From contig JACPHN010000082.1 of the NCBI GenBank assembly GCA_016188575.1, positions 1 through 64,000 of the forward strand: a DNA stretch of 64,000 bases. The letters run 5' to 3'. The translations under genes were made by a program, and so were the position numbers. Shown here piece after piece: positions 16,769 through 26,250 of the stretch. The notes under the pieces are model-generated. The model was not told the origin of the DNA, ran no database searches, and was given only the letters and a program-made list of their open reading frames with translations. Positions within the stretch are counted from its first letter, which is position 1; every line of letters begins with the position of its first letter. This stretch comes from Candidatus Schekmanbacteria bacterium (lineage in GTDB: Bacteria; CSSED10-310; JACPHN01).

Positions 16769-17076
16769 AGGTCTATAGAATCGTTGTCGCCAGACGCGCC
16801 GAGGCCCAGATCGAGGCCATCGACCGCTGGTGGTACAGAAATCGACTCGACGCGGCCGATCTCTTTCTCGACGAGCTCGAGTCGCCTTTGGATCGGCTTG
16901 CCGAGTATCCCGGGGAGGGCACCCTGTATCCGGCAGCACCTCCTGGCAACATACAGCGTATTCTGATGCGTCGTACGCGATATCACGTCTATTACATCGT
17001 AGATGAAACAGCGAGGCACGTTTGCGTACTGGCCGTCTGGCACGCCGCTCGTGGCCGCCCGCCGCGACTGGACTGA
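16765..17076 (+). CDS. RelE/ParE-family toxin
   Basis: 103 aa, GTG start at 16765 overlapping the antitoxin stop. The sequence shows the family pattern: an N-terminal strand (YRIVVARRAEAQI), a helix (IDRWWYRN..DAADLFLDELE), L..YPGEGTLYP, and C-terminal strands ending RYHVYYIVDETARHVCVLAVWHAARG. ParE members poison gyrase and RelE members cut ribosome-bound mRNA; which applies here cannot be told. It is the usual full length, so probably active. Confidence 0.8.
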   Translation: MKVYRIVVARRAEAQIEAIDRWWYRNRLDAADLFLDELESPLDRLAEYPGEGTLYPAAPPGNIQRILMRRTRYHVYYIVDETARHVCVLAVWHAARGRPPRLD

Positions 17077-17203
17077 CCGGGAGGGCCCACTTGCTGCTAC
17101 GCAGGGCTGTGGTCGCGGCCGGGCTTGCAGTGACACTGCCGGCGCGTGGTGAGTGCGACGGGCTGTTCGCGGAGGCTCTTTGCGCCCGCTTTCGAGCATG
17201 TGA

Positions 17204-17455
17204 CACCTCAGCCCGCTGCTCGACGAGGCAGCGCGGGAGTACGCGGATCAGATTCACGCCAACCGCGCCCTGCAAAAGGCGCAGAGCGATCGCGCCCAGG
17301 CGGCGGAGGCGGTCCGCGCTGAGCTCCTGAGCTTCCGCCGGGTCGTCCGCGCCACCTTCGGCCGCTCCTCCCGGGAGTATCGCGACCTCGCCGACCGCCG
17401 CTATGACGGGCGACCCGCGGAAGTGCCCGCCGCCGAGGAGCAGCCGCAAGCATAG
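17204..17455 (+). pseudogene. 3' remnant of an unidentified coiled-coil gene
   Basis: An open frame runs from just after a TGA at 17201 to TAG at 17453-17455 and encodes about 83 residues. These include a helical, Ala/Gln-rich stretch followed by RVVRATFGRSSREYRDLADRR. There is no start codon with a ribosome binding site, and the upstream sequence is not open. It looks like the tail of a longer gene lost by rearrangement; the neighbourhood has other relics. I do not recognise the family. Confidence 0.35.
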
Positions 17456-17509
17456 GGCCGTCCTCCCGGGCCAATGGCGTGATCCGGAGCTGCCGGGAGT
17501 GGCCGGTAG

Positions 17510-17572
17510 CTCCGAAAAATGGGGAGACGCCTCCGGAAAATGGGGAGTGGTCTCGGGAAAATCGGGAGAGGC
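17510..17572. repeat. Three tandem 21-bp repeats
   Basis: Units at 17510-17530, 17531-17551 and 17552-17572 share the core CTCcGgAAAATgGGGAG. On the minus strand they read as a 7-residue repeat of the form PHFPEAS. The period is a multiple of three in all frames, but no complete gene covers them. They sit between two gene relics. Confidence 0.6.
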
Positions 17573-17822
17573 CCGCAGGACCTGGCGGGACGCACCGGGG
17601 AAAACCGCAAGCCGCTTGCTGGAAGCAGGGGATTCCCCCGAAGACGGGCAGGACGGCTGCGGCGGATACGGAGGCGGCCGGAGTCGCTGCCGAGGCGATC
17701 GGGGGAAACGAGGAGTCGGCCGCGGGCGGTGGGGAGTCGCCCCGACGCTCTGGTCGAGCGGCGCGCGGGGTTGACGACGCGAGACCAGCGGGTGCTCGCT
17801 CCTGTCCGGCTCCGACCATTGC

Positions 17823-17882
17823 ACTGTGCACGAGCTCCTCGGGCACGACGCCGAGACGACGATGGTGGATACTCACGTCTAG
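17823..17882 (+). pseudogene. Tyrosine recombinase C-terminal relic
   Basis: The last 19 codons before TAG at 17880-17882 read TVHELLGHDAETTMVDTHV, which lines up with the conserved end of phage-type integrases (TVQELLGHKDVSTTMIYTHV). The box-II GH pair survives, but the nucleophilic Tyr of the TTMIYTHV block is Asp. No upstream catalytic Arg boxes are present, so this is a dead fragment. It marks past integration of a mobile element near the methyltransferase gene. Confidence 0.6.
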
Positions 17883-18068
17883 GGTCGGAGCGGAATGGCT
17901 GGTGGATCGAGACCGTCGCTCGGCGGCTGAGGTGAGGGAGCGCTTGGGTGGCAATCCGGAAATGGCCTGGCAGGTCGCGGTCTTGACACCCTGCATCCAC
18001 GGGTGCAAGCCTGTGGCGTCGTCGGCCGTGCTGGTGGGGTGCGTGCCGCCATCATCGAGGAACATGAA

Positions 18069-18743
18069 ATGAGCGAAACTGGCCACTTGGACCCTCTGCT
18101 CGCAGAGCAGGTCGCCTACTACCGCGCCATTGCCAGGGAATACGAGGACCACGCCATTCCGGCTCCAGGTGGCCGTGAGCTGAGCGCGGCACTCGACGCC
18201 TTCCGCCCGACTGGGCAGGTGCTCGAGCTCGCGTGCGGTCCGGGCGCGTGGACCGAGCAGCTCCTCCGCCACGCGACGACCGTCACCGCCGTGGACGCGG
18301 CTCCGGAGATGCTGGCGCTGGCATCGTCCCGCGTGGGCCAGGAGCGCGTGCGCTTCATTCAGGCAGACATTTTCACCTGGAGGCCCGATCGCCGCTACGA
18401 TGTCGTGTTTTTTGGTTTCTGGCTTTCGCACGTGCCGCTCGAGGAGCTCGCATCCTTCTGGGGGATGATCGCCGACTGCCTGGAGCCCGACGGTCGCGTC
18501 TTTTTCGTAGACGACGCCTATCGGACCCCTGACGAGCTGATCGAGGGAGATTCGTCTTCGACCATCCAGCGCCGACTCGACGACGGCAGAGCCTTCCGCC
18601 TGGTAAAGGTTCCCCATAGGCCGGCGGATCTCGAGCATCGGCTCCGCCGGCTCGGGTGGCGGATCACGGTCACACCGACTTCCGGTCCCTTCTACTGGGG
18701 GGCGGGTAGCCTGCCCGCATCGACGCGAGAAAACCGACCATAG
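18069..18743 (+). CDS. Class I SAM-dependent methyltransferase
   Basis: 224 aa. ATG 18069 follows GAGG at 8 nt. The Rossmann-fold motifs are clear: motif I VLELACGPGAWTEQL, motif II acidic residue in VTAVDAAPEML, motif III IQADIF, and post-I hydrophobic strand YDVVFFGFWLSHV. The protein is of normal size for small-molecule methyltransferases of the Methyltransf_11/25 type. The substrate cannot be inferred. It is preceded by a region of mobile-element relics, so it may have been acquired as cargo. Confidence 0.85.
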   Translation: MSETGHLDPLLAEQVAYYRAIAREYEDHAIPAPGGRELSAALDAFRPTGQVLELACGPGAWTEQLLRHATTVTAVDAAPEMLALASSRVGQERVRFIQADIFTWRPDRRYDVVFFGFWLSHVPLEELASFWGMIADCLEPDGRVFFVDDAYRTPDELIEGDSSSTIQRRLDDGRAFRLVKVPHRPADLEHRLRRLGWRITVTPTSGPFYWGAGSLPASTRENRP

Positions 18744-18863
18744 CATCTGGCGAAGGCGAGGTACGGCAGCTCATACGCCTATTGCCGCGCCAGGTGACCT
18801 TTGCTGTGGTGCAAGCGAAGAACGAGGCCCCCTTTCGCAATCTCCGCGATCGGATGGCACATA

Positions 18864-19016
18864 CTACCCCTCGTCTTGCCGGTTGCCAACCTGACGGTCA
18901 GTAGCCAGGGCCTGCTCGAGCAAGGTGCGCGCCGCTTCGAATCGCCCCCGTGAAAGGTGGAGGCCGGCGAGGTAGCCGCGCACGATACCCTCGCCGTGCC
19001 GGTTGCCGGCTTCCTG
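18864..19016 (-). pseudogene. TPR-protein fragment
   Basis: The minus strand encodes about 50 residues ending in TAG: EAGNRHGEGIVRGYLAGLHL then RGRFEAARTLLEQALATDRQVGNR. This is a classic tetratricopeptide pattern of the kind found at the C-terminus of large kinase or cyclase regulators. No start or upstream domain is present, and the next plus-strand gene begins nearby. It is a gene remnant. Confidence 0.5.
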
Positions 19017-19084
19017 CTGTCGGCGGCTTGCGCCGCGCGGACGGCCGGAGCATACTGGGTGGAGAGGCGAACCGGAGGATGCCG

Positions 19085-21768
19085 ATGACGCGTCGCTTCT
19101 CTCTCTCTCTCTCTTGCTAGTCGCGGTCGCCACCGTGGCTGCCGCCGCGGGTGACTCCTTCGAGAGCGGCACCACGACGGCGCTGCCATGGCACCTTGCC
19201 CCGGAAGGCGGCTGGGGAGTCGAGACGGGAGACGCCGCCGACGGCGCCTACGCCGCTCGCACCGCGCCGCTCGCTGGCGGCGCCACTGCCATCCTCGAGG
19301 TGACGCTCGAGATCGAAACCACCGGGGAGGTATCGTTTTGGCTGACGACCTCCACCGAGAGCGACCGCGACGAGCTCGTGTTCTGGATCGCCGGCAGCTC
19401 CGGGCAGGCGTACGAGAAGGGCCGCTGGTCGGGGGAGCGGCCGTGGGAGCAGGTGGCGTACCGGGTCTCGGCCGGGGTGTGGACCTTCCGCTGGGGCTAC
19501 GTCAAGGATGCCGCGGGGGCGGCGGGCGCAGACCGGGTGGGGCTCGATGCCGTCGATTTCCCGCCGTTTTCTCTGGCGCCGACGGCGACGGTGACGGCCA
19601 CCGCGACCCCGTCTCCGACGCGGACCGCGACCCGCACCGCCACGGTGAGCTCCACGCCGACGGAGACGGCGACCGCCACGCCGACCGAGACGCCGGGCGA
19701 CGTCGGGCCGCCATCGCCGACCGCCAACCCGTCCGCGCCCCCGAGCCCGTCGCCCGCCGCCAGCCCGACGGGTACCAGCACACCGGCGTCGACCGCCACG
19801 TCTTCGGCGCCGGCGAGTCCCACCCCCGGCGCGGTGGACTGCCCGCCGGACGCCCTGATCGCACCGGGCGAGCGGAGCGCGGGTGGGGGCGCCTCCCCGA
19901 CCGCCGTGCCGGCGTTGGCGCTGTGGTTGGCCTCGGCCGCGCGACTGGCGATCGGGCTCGACTGGGATGGCTACGAGGGAGCGGGGTTTGTCGCCTACGA
20001 GCTTGGCGGAGACGTGGAGAGCGCGGTGACGACGCCGGAGGACGGAAGGACGTACCGGATGTGGTTTTACGCGGGCAAGCCGGCGCGGTTTGTCGCGCAT
20101 TTCGAGCGCGACCGCCCCAACGCCCTCTTCGGGGTGGCGGATCCCGATGGGATCGGTCCCGGCAACGGCACGCTCGTGGTGGTGCGCACGCAGGAGCCGG
20201 ACGGCTCCCGCTCTCATGAGTGCTACACCTTCGCGGACTTTCCCCAGGGCGCGGGCTTCGGCGCGCAGCTCGAAGCGGACCGCTCGCTGCCGGGGTTCTC
20301 CGGTGAGTCGACGGTGACGACCCCCGGAGGCGGTCGCACCGGCGCGACCGCCACGGTGACCACCCGGGCGCGGGTGCGGGCCGCCTGGCGGGCCTGGCTG
20401 CAAAACGCTCCGCCCGCAGCTTATCTCCCGCAAGGCGACATCGCCAACCCGGGCACGCTTGCCGGAAGCACCCTGAGCTTCGGCATCGCCGCGAAGCCGA
20501 ACTGGGCGTCGAGCGCGGCCAGGCTCGAGCTCGCCCTCGCCACGAGTCGCTTCCCCGGCATTGCAACCAACTGGCCACGCGGGTCGGTTCCCGCAACCGA
20601 GAACGACATGAGCTACACGCTGCTCACCGCGGGCGCGCAGACCACGAGCGCGACGACGACCCCGTGGGCCGCGCCGTGGGTCTCCCCGTTCGCCGCCGGC
20701 GTGCACTCGCTCTTCAACGACGGCCGCACCGCCTACTGGACGGCCAGATACGACCACGCCGCGCCGCGCAACCCGTACGGAGTCGTCCGATTCGCGGCGC
20801 AATCCACCGACTTTGGCGCCAAGGCCTTCTTCGCCGCGCGCTGGACCCCGGACTATGCGACGACCCCAATCCCCATCGGCCTCGACCGCGTCGCGCCGCC
20901 GGTCACCGACGCGGACAAGGTGACGCAGATCCCCTACACCCGCCCGGGCGAGGCGATCCCCGACGGCAACTGGGTGACGCTGCCGCAGGATTCCCGGCGC
21001 CTGGCGGTCGATCCGCTCGCCGACAACGATAGTGACGCTTACCCGGAAAACCTCCACCCCGGCGACGGCCTGCTCGCCTACGACGAATTCCGCGGCTTTG
21101 TCTTCGGCGGCGACCACGTCAGCTTGCCGCCGCATGTCCGCAGCGACCCGCTCAGGAAGGACCTCTTTCTTCTGAACCGAAAGAGCCTCGATAAGCACTA
21201 CTCGGCCTACGGTGCCGCCACCGGGGTGCTCGTGCACCCGTGGGTGTTTCCTGATGACATGCTGGGCTATGTGCTGGACTATCACGCCCCGATGACGCCG
21301 AACCGCGCCACCCCCGGCGCGGGCGAGCAGCGAGCCATGATCACAAGCTTCAGGGACGACTGCGAGAAGAAATTCGCCTGGGGCCAGACCCAGGCATTCG
21401 GCACCCCCTCGAGGGTCCGCCCCTTGCTGGCGACCGACTGCATCGCCAAGGACATGCCGAGTGCGCCCACGGGCCTGGTAGAGGCCGTCGCCCGCAACGT
21501 CATGGCTCACGAAATGCTGCACGCGAGCAGTCTGAACGAGCACGGCAATCCCGACGCATGCGCGCCAGACGACGTGCCGTGCCTCCTCCAAGAAAAGGCC
21601 AAAGGTGCGCCCTGCGTCTTGAAGGCACCCATCTGGGACATCTACCAGGCGGTCAATGCCTGGGGCACGCCGGACTACTCCAACGTGACGATCTTCACCA
21701 AGCTCTGCGGCCCGGGCACGGTCGACGAGGACAGTCTGGGCTTCAACATCAAGGACTGGACACCATGA
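19085..21768 (+). CDS. Secreted zinc-metalloprotease-like protein, start out of frame across (CT)8
   Basis: The main frame (19003-21768) encodes a signal-peptide core (LLLVAVATVAAAAG), an N-terminal beta domain, a long Thr/Ala/Pro linker (TATATPSPTRTATRT type) and a large C-terminal region. That region ends with AHEMLHASSLNEH, a zincin HExxH (His near residue 836 of the open frame). The only good start, ATG 19085 with GGAGG 6 nt upstream, begins MTRRFSLSLS but hits TAG at 19118. Removing one CT unit would join it in frame to the signal peptide. The alternative start at 19003 gives an unlikely Cys/Arg-rich leader. The gene is therefore either phase-OFF or carries an indel. It is coupled to the next gene by ATGA. 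Confidence 0.7.
19099..19114 (+). repeat. (CT)8 dinucleotide tract in a signal-peptide coding region
   Basis: Eight CT units lie 14 nt after ATG 19085, inside the stretch coding for the signal peptide h-region. With eight units the frame stops at 19118-19120; with seven units it continues into the 2.7-kb gene. Such tracts mutate by slipped-strand mispairing. Confidence 0.75.
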
Positions 21769-22736
21769 AGACCTCGCGCGCGATCTCGTCTCTCCTCGCT
21801 CTGGGCCTGGTCGCCGGTTCCCCCGCCGTCGCCCAGGAAGGCACCCCGGTGGCGTCGAAGCACATCCGGTTGTCGATGGGCACGCATGGCTATTACTGCC
21901 ATGAGCTCGGGTCCTTTTTCAGGCCATTCGACAGACTGGAGAAACAATGCCCGATGCCACGAGGAGTGCGGCTGCGGTTCGACATCCAAGTCAGTAGCAA
22001 GCATCCACACAGCCACCCCCAATCGCTACCCCATGCACAGCACCTGCACTACCTGGAAACCGGCGAGCTTCCGGAGGGCTACCCGATCGTCATCTTCACG
22101 CGCCAGTGGATCGAATCCATCTCCTGCACCCTGCAGAGCGAGAAGGGGGTGCGGACTCCCCTCGACTGGCGGCCCTACCTGCGCTGGGAGGTGCACGACC
22201 GCTATCGATTCCCCCTCGGCGGACCGGGAAACGAGGACTCACCGGGCTTTGACGTCATCGTCCCCGGCGAGCTGACCGAGAAGCTGGATCTGGGCTTCTA
22301 CGACCTCGATTGCTCGGCAACCTGGACCGACGGCGGCATCGTCACGGGGCATACCGGGTTCTGGGTGTGTAATCGCGACACGCCGTTCGCCCGCGCGCTG
22401 TGGGCGCGCGACCAGGCCGATGGGGAGCAGCTCCCAGCGAAGCAGCTCGAGTGGTACCTGAAGGCGATCGAGGAGGATCCGGAAACCCCTGGCCCCTACG
22501 AGCATGCCGCCGAGATCGCGGAGCATAGCTTGAAGCGCTACGACCTCGCGGCTGATCTCCTCGAGCGGTATCTCGAGAAGCTGCGCAAGAAGGTCGAGCA
22601 GGTCGCCCCGGGCTACGAGCCGCGCCCCTCGATGGGCCCACACTACCCCGCGTTCGACCCCAAGGCTCGGCTTGCCGAGGTCGAGCAGCACACCCAGGCG
22701 AGGATCGCCCGACTCCGCAGCAAAAAGGGCGGGTAG
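21765..22736 (+). CDS. Exported protein of unknown function with C-terminal TPR-like helices
   Basis: 323 aa. The start overlaps the previous stop (ATGA), so it is translationally coupled to the metalloprotease-like gene. A clean Sec signal peptide (MKTSRAISSLLALGLVAGSPAVAQ) precedes a beta-rich region with several Cys and His residues (HPHSHPQSLPHAQHLHYLE). A helical C-terminal part (EWYLKAIEEDPETPGPYEHA..LLERYLEKL) resembles TPR units. I do not recognise the central domain. Coupling suggests that it acts with, or processes or protects against, the upstream secreted protease. Confidence 0.6.
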   Translation: MKTSRAISSLLALGLVAGSPAVAQEGTPVASKHIRLSMGTHGYYCHELGSFFRPFDRLEKQCPMPRGVRLRFDIQVSSKHPHSHPQSLPHAQHLHYLETGELPEGYPIVIFTRQWIESISCTLQSEKGVRTPLDWRPYLRWEVHDRYRFPLGGPGNEDSPGFDVIVPGELTEKLDLGFYDLDCSATWTDGGIVTGHTGFWVCNRDTPFARALWARDQADGEQLPAKQLEWYLKAIEEDPETPGPYEHAAEIAEHSLKRYDLAADLLERYLEKLRKKVEQVAPGYEPRPSMGPHYPAFDPKARLAEVEQHTQARIARLRSKKGG

Positions 22737-22750
22737 ACCCAAACGCCGCC

Positions 22751-22782
22751 GGCGATCGCTGGCCCAGGCGATCGCTGGCCCA
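22751..22782. repeat. Two tandem 16-bp units containing GCGATCGC
   Basis: GGCGATCGCTGGCCCA is repeated exactly at 22751-22766 and 22767-22782, followed by a broken third copy. Each unit carries the octamer palindrome GCGATCGC. It lies between convergent genes. Confidence 0.6.
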
Positions 22783-22860
22783 GGCGAGCGCGCGCCACCA
22801 GGCAACGAGAGGTGACATCGGGCGCACTGCCACGCCGGCGATGGGCAGCCGGGCTGCCGC

Positions 22861-24744
22861 TCACTGCTCCTGAGCCGCCCTCCGCTCCCCGGCGCCCGCG
22901 CCCGTGATGCGCGCGGCGAATGACCGGAGCGGCCCGTCGTTGCTCCACTGAAACTCGCTCGCGGGAACAAGAAGCTCGCGCTCGGCAATCACCCGCACGA
23001 GCTCTTCGGCCAACAAGCGGTAGCCGGCGCGATTGGGGTGGCAGAAGTCGGAAAATAGCTCCGATCCCGTGATGCCATGCGGGCTATGGCTGCGGAACAG
23101 CCCCTCGATATCCGCCACCACCGCCCCGTGCGCCGCGGCGACGCGGCGGACGATCGGGTTGATACCGCTTACCGCTCGGATGACGACCCCGTCTTCGTCC
23201 CGCGCTTGCCCATAGATGTCGCGCGCCTCCTCCACGCGCCCGACTGCCTCCACCGCCTGCGCCAGGGCGAAGGTCGTTTCCGCGTGGCCGGGCTGCAGGG
23301 CACGAGCCTGTCGCAAGTGCTCTACCGCCCCGCCGAAGTCGCGCCGTTCCCTGGCGTCCTCCGCCGCCGCCCGCGCCTCCTGCCAGCTTTCGAGGTCGCG
23401 CCTGGAGCACCCTGGGGGCGATATCGAGCCCCGCGGGGGCATGCGATCGTTCGACACGACGGTCGCCAGCAGCACCGGCACGCCCGCGCCTGTCGCCGCA
23501 GCCACGGCGGTGCCGAGATTTTCCTCGTACTGCCTGAGAATCGCGCCGATTTCGGCCGCGGATGTCCGCTCCGGCGCTCCGGACGTATTCAGCAGGGCAT
23601 CTGCGCAACAGTAGAGCAGCAAGCGTCGAAACAGCGAAAACGCGGCGCTGCGCGCCAGCATGCCGCGGACCTGCAGCGCGGACCGCGAGGTCGGCCGATT
23701 GTTGCGGTAAAACTCGTTGTGGCCCGAGTAGATCAGCACGAGGTCCGGCTGATAGGCAAGCGACACGGGCATGGCGACGCTCACCAGGTCACTCCCCTCG
23801 CCGGGCCGGGCCAGATTGCCGATCTCGATTTCGCGCCGCGGCAGGTATGCGGTGAGCATGACGCGCAGCCAGTCCACCATGCCGCCCTCACGATACGGAA
23901 CACCCACCACCGTGCTACCTCCAAACGCGAAGATCCGCAGCGCCTCGGGTCGCCTGGCGGCGGTGGGCACGCGCCTGGCGACGAACGCGGCGAGCTTCTG
24001 ATCCTCGGCACTCTGGTCGGCGCCCAGCACCGGAAAGGTGCGAACGCCGAGGCGCGCGACGCCCTCGCCCAGACAGAGCAATGGCGCCAGCGCCAGCGCC
24101 GAATACAGCAGCTTCCGACTCAGCCCAAGCTCGGGCCCGTGCCGCCCACCGCGGTCGCCGTGGCGCAGGAGGAGCCAGGCGCCCGTCGCCAGGGCGCCGA
24201 ACCCCGCGGTAAGTGGGCCGCCAGTCGCGGCCAGCAGCTCGACCCAGCCCGGCCGGGGCGCAAACCCGTGCGGTGTGAGCCATGCCGGCGGTAGCGGCTC
24301 CGCAAAACGATTGCCGGGCCGCCGGACGCCCGCCGTCATGGAGAGCTGCCGCGTCGGCCTGGCCGCGATCTCGACGACGTGATCTCCGGTGTCCAGGTGC
24401 TGCTCCGCATGCAGCTCCGTGCCCGCGGCCCCGCCGCCTTGCAGAACCACGACGTCATCGAGGCGCATGTACGCCTTTCCGGAGCCCTTGAGCTCGAGCC
24501 CATAGACGCCGCTCACCGGGACGCGCATGGCGCCTCGCCAGCGGACTTCAAACTGCTCCTGCGGGAGCACGTGCGCGGCCTCGGGAACGCGCAGGCCCGG
24601 CCACCGGTCGATCTGGGTGTAGCGCGGCGCCGCCCCGTCACCGTCAACGCGGATGTCGACGCGCAATCCCTGTGAAGGCAGGCGCAATACCGCGATTTCG
24701 ACAGCCAGGAACAGGGCCGCGAAAAGCCAGGCGCAGCGCGCCAT
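22861..24744 (-). CDS. Membrane-anchored PA14-like / SGNH-hydrolase protein
   Basis: 627 aa from ATG 24744 (GAGGCGG upstream); an ATG at 24825 would overlap the lipoprotein gene. An N-terminal membrane helix (CAWLFAALFLAVEIAVL) leads into a PA14-like beta domain (YGLELKGSGKAYMRLDDVVV), a further helix pair, and an SGNH/GDSL domain. That domain has block I FAFGGSTVVG (S277), YSGHNEFYRNN (the GHNE Asn block) and block V DFCHPNRAG (D566, H569). A TPR-like helical insert (about 440-490) lies inside the hydrolase. Family members remove acyl groups from envelope glycans or lipids. All catalytic residues are present. Confidence 0.75.
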   Translation of the reverse strand: MARCAWLFAALFLAVEIAVLRLPSQGLRVDIRVDGDGAAPRYTQIDRWPGLRVPEAAHVLPQEQFEVRWRGAMRVPVSGVYGLELKGSGKAYMRLDDVVVLQGGGAAGTELHAEQHLDTGDHVVEIAARPTRQLSMTAGVRRPGNRFAEPLPPAWLTPHGFAPRPGWVELLAATGGPLTAGFGALATGAWLLLRHGDRGGRHGPELGLSRKLLYSALALAPLLCLGEGVARLGVRTFPVLGADQSAEDQKLAAFVARRVPTAARRPEALRIFAFGGSTVVGVPYREGGMVDWLRVMLTAYLPRREIEIGNLARPGEGSDLVSVAMPVSLAYQPDLVLIYSGHNEFYRNNRPTSRSALQVRGMLARSAAFSLFRRLLLYCCADALLNTSGAPERTSAAEIGAILRQYEENLGTAVAAATGAGVPVLLATVVSNDRMPPRGSISPPGCSRRDLESWQEARAAAEDARERRDFGGAVEHLRQARALQPGHAETTFALAQAVEAVGRVEEARDIYGQARDEDGVVIRAVSGINPIVRRVAAAHGAVVADIEGLFRSHSPHGITGSELFSDFCHPNRAGYRLLAEELVRVIAERELLVPASEFQWSNDGPLRSFAARITGAGAGERRAAQEQ

Positions 24745-24790
24745 CCGCCTCGCCCATACACCGCGGCACCGCGCTTGCCCGCCGCCAGGC

Positions 24791-25183
24791 TCAGCGCGGT
24801 CGCGCTGCCCAGTCTCCATTCGCATCCTCGATTACGTGAAACATTTGCTCGTGGTCAAAACTCGTTCGCGTCACCGAACGGCGCTCTCCAACCTGGAACA
24901 GCTTGGGCTCGCACGTGCCCGTCAGGTGCGCCTTGACCGGCCACGCCTGCGCCTTGGCGTCAAACGGCAGACGCTCTACAATGTCTATGGCGGCGAAGTC
25001 AATAGCGTACTGGCCCTGCTCGAAAACGATCCCGCACGCCCACTGCGGCGCTCGGCCGCCTTGCAGCGACGTCGAGATTGCCTGGCGCACCGCTCGCGTG
25101 GACGGCCCCTCGCCGCACGAGGCCAGCGCCGCGCAAAGGCCAACGGCGACCCAAGCTACCGGAAAACGAAATTTGCTCCGCAT
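24791..25183 (-). CDS. Small lipoprotein
   Basis: 130 aa. ATG 25183 opens a lipoprotein signal peptide ([20 protein letters not shown]) with lipobox LASC (C23). AGGAGG lies about 13 nt upstream of the start. The mature domain of about 105 aa has two Cys (near ACGIV and GTCEP) and a beta-rich pattern, with no family that I recognise. It precedes the SGNH-hydrolase gene by 46 bp on the same strand, so the two are probably one operon. Confidence 0.65.
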   Translation of the reverse strand: MRSKFRFPVAWVAVGLCAALASCGEGPSTRAVRQAISTSLQGGRAPQWACGIVFEQGQYAIDFAAIDIVERLPFDAKAQAWPVKAHLTGTCEPKLFQVGERRSVTRTSFDHEQMFHVIEDANGDWAARPR

Positions 25184-25233
25184 ACTCTTGCCTACCCCTC
25201 CTCTGTTGGGCGCGCGGCCCTGCCGGGCCACGC

Positions 25234-25262
25234 TCGTCATCCAAGAGCTCTCACGTTATTAT
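25234..25262 (+). promoter_or_regulatory. Candidate sigma-70 promoter for cysK-cysE
   Basis: TCGTCA (25234-25239) and TATTAT (25257-25262) are separated by 17 bp and lie 38 bp before the cysK start. The -10 matches 5 of 6 and the -35 matches 4 of 6 consensus bases. Confidence 0.35.
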
Positions 25263-25299
25263 GGGGCTACAATTCGACGACAATCCATGGAGATGTACC

Positions 25300-26235
25300 G
25301 TGAACCTCTACGACGATATCACCAAGCTCATCGGCGGAACCCCCCTGGTCAGCCTCAACCGCATGGCCGCGGGTCTTCCCGCCCGGATTGCCGCCAAGCT
25401 CGAGTTTTTCAACCCCGGCGGGAGCGTGAAGGACCGCATCGGCCTGAGCATGATCGAAGCCGCGGAAGCAGACGGCAAGCTCGGCCCCGATACCATCATC
25501 CTCGAGCCGACAAGCGGCAATACCGGTGTGGCGCTGGCCTTCGTGGCGGCCGCCAAGGGGCTGAGGTGCGCGCTGGTCATGCCCGAAACGATGAGCGTCG
25601 AGCGCCGCAAGCTGTTCCGCATTTTCGGGGCCGAGCTGGTGCTTACACCCGGCTCCGAAGGAATGCCGGGCGCCATTCGTCGGGCCGAACAGATGGCGGC
25701 GGAGGACCCGCGCTATTTCATCCCACAGCAGTTCAAGAACCCGGCGAACCCGGCCATACACCGCCGCACCACGGCCGAAGAAATCTGGAAAGACACCGAC
25801 GGCAAGGTCGACATTCTGGTCTCCGGCGTGGGCACGGGCGGCACGATCACCGGCGTTGCCGAAGTAATCAAGCCGCGCAAGCCCTCCTTCAAGGCGATCG
25901 CCGTCGAGCCGGCCGATTCCCCCGTGCTCAGCGGCGGGAAACCGGGTCCGCACAAGATCCAGGGGATCGGCGCCGGCTTCGTCCCCGAAGTGCTGCGCAC
26001 GGACATGATCGACGAGATCATCAAGGTGCGCCACGAGGACGCCGGCGAGCAGGCACGGCGACTTGCCCGGGAAGAAGGCATTCTCGCGGGGATTTCCTCG
26101 GGCGCAGCGTTGTGGGCGGCGCTGCAGGTCGCCGCGCGCGAGGAAAACGCCGGGAAGCTGGTCGTGGTCGTCCTGCCGAGCACCGGCGAGCGCTACCTGA
26201 GCACTTGGCTGTATGATGACGCCAATCTGGCCTAG
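25300..26235 (+). CDS. cysK: Cysteine synthase A (O-acetylserine sulfhydrylase)
   Basis: 311 aa, the usual CysK length. GTG 25300 is chosen over upstream ATGs because it gives the canonical N-terminus ([16 protein letters not shown]) and has GGAG 8 nt ahead. The PLP lysine is K44 in GGSVKDRIG. The PLP/substrate loops PTSGNTG and [10 protein letters not shown] are intact, and SSGAA near residue 267 completes the cofactor pocket. The enzyme replaces the acetyl group of O-acetylserine with sulfide to make cysteine in the cytoplasm. The serine acetyltransferase gene follows 15 bp later, so both steps are in one operon. Confidence 0.95.
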   Translation: MNLYDDITKLIGGTPLVSLNRMAAGLPARIAAKLEFFNPGGSVKDRIGLSMIEAAEADGKLGPDTIILEPTSGNTGVALAFVAAAKGLRCALVMPETMSVERRKLFRIFGAELVLTPGSEGMPGAIRRAEQMAAEDPRYFIPQQFKNPANPAIHRRTTAEEIWKDTDGKVDILVSGVGTGGTITGVAEVIKPRKPSFKAIAVEPADSPVLSGGKPGPHKIQGIGAGFVPEVLRTDMIDEIIKVRHEDAGEQARRLAREEGILAGISSGAALWAALQVAAREENAGKLVVVVLPSTGERYLSTWLYDDANLA

Positions 26236-26250
26236 CGCCGAGACAAACGC

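Noticed and set aside
19117-21591. 824-aa open frame on the minus strand
   Set aside because: It is an Arg/Gly/His-rich shadow of the plus-strand metalloprotease-like gene, without a ribosome binding site or any domain.
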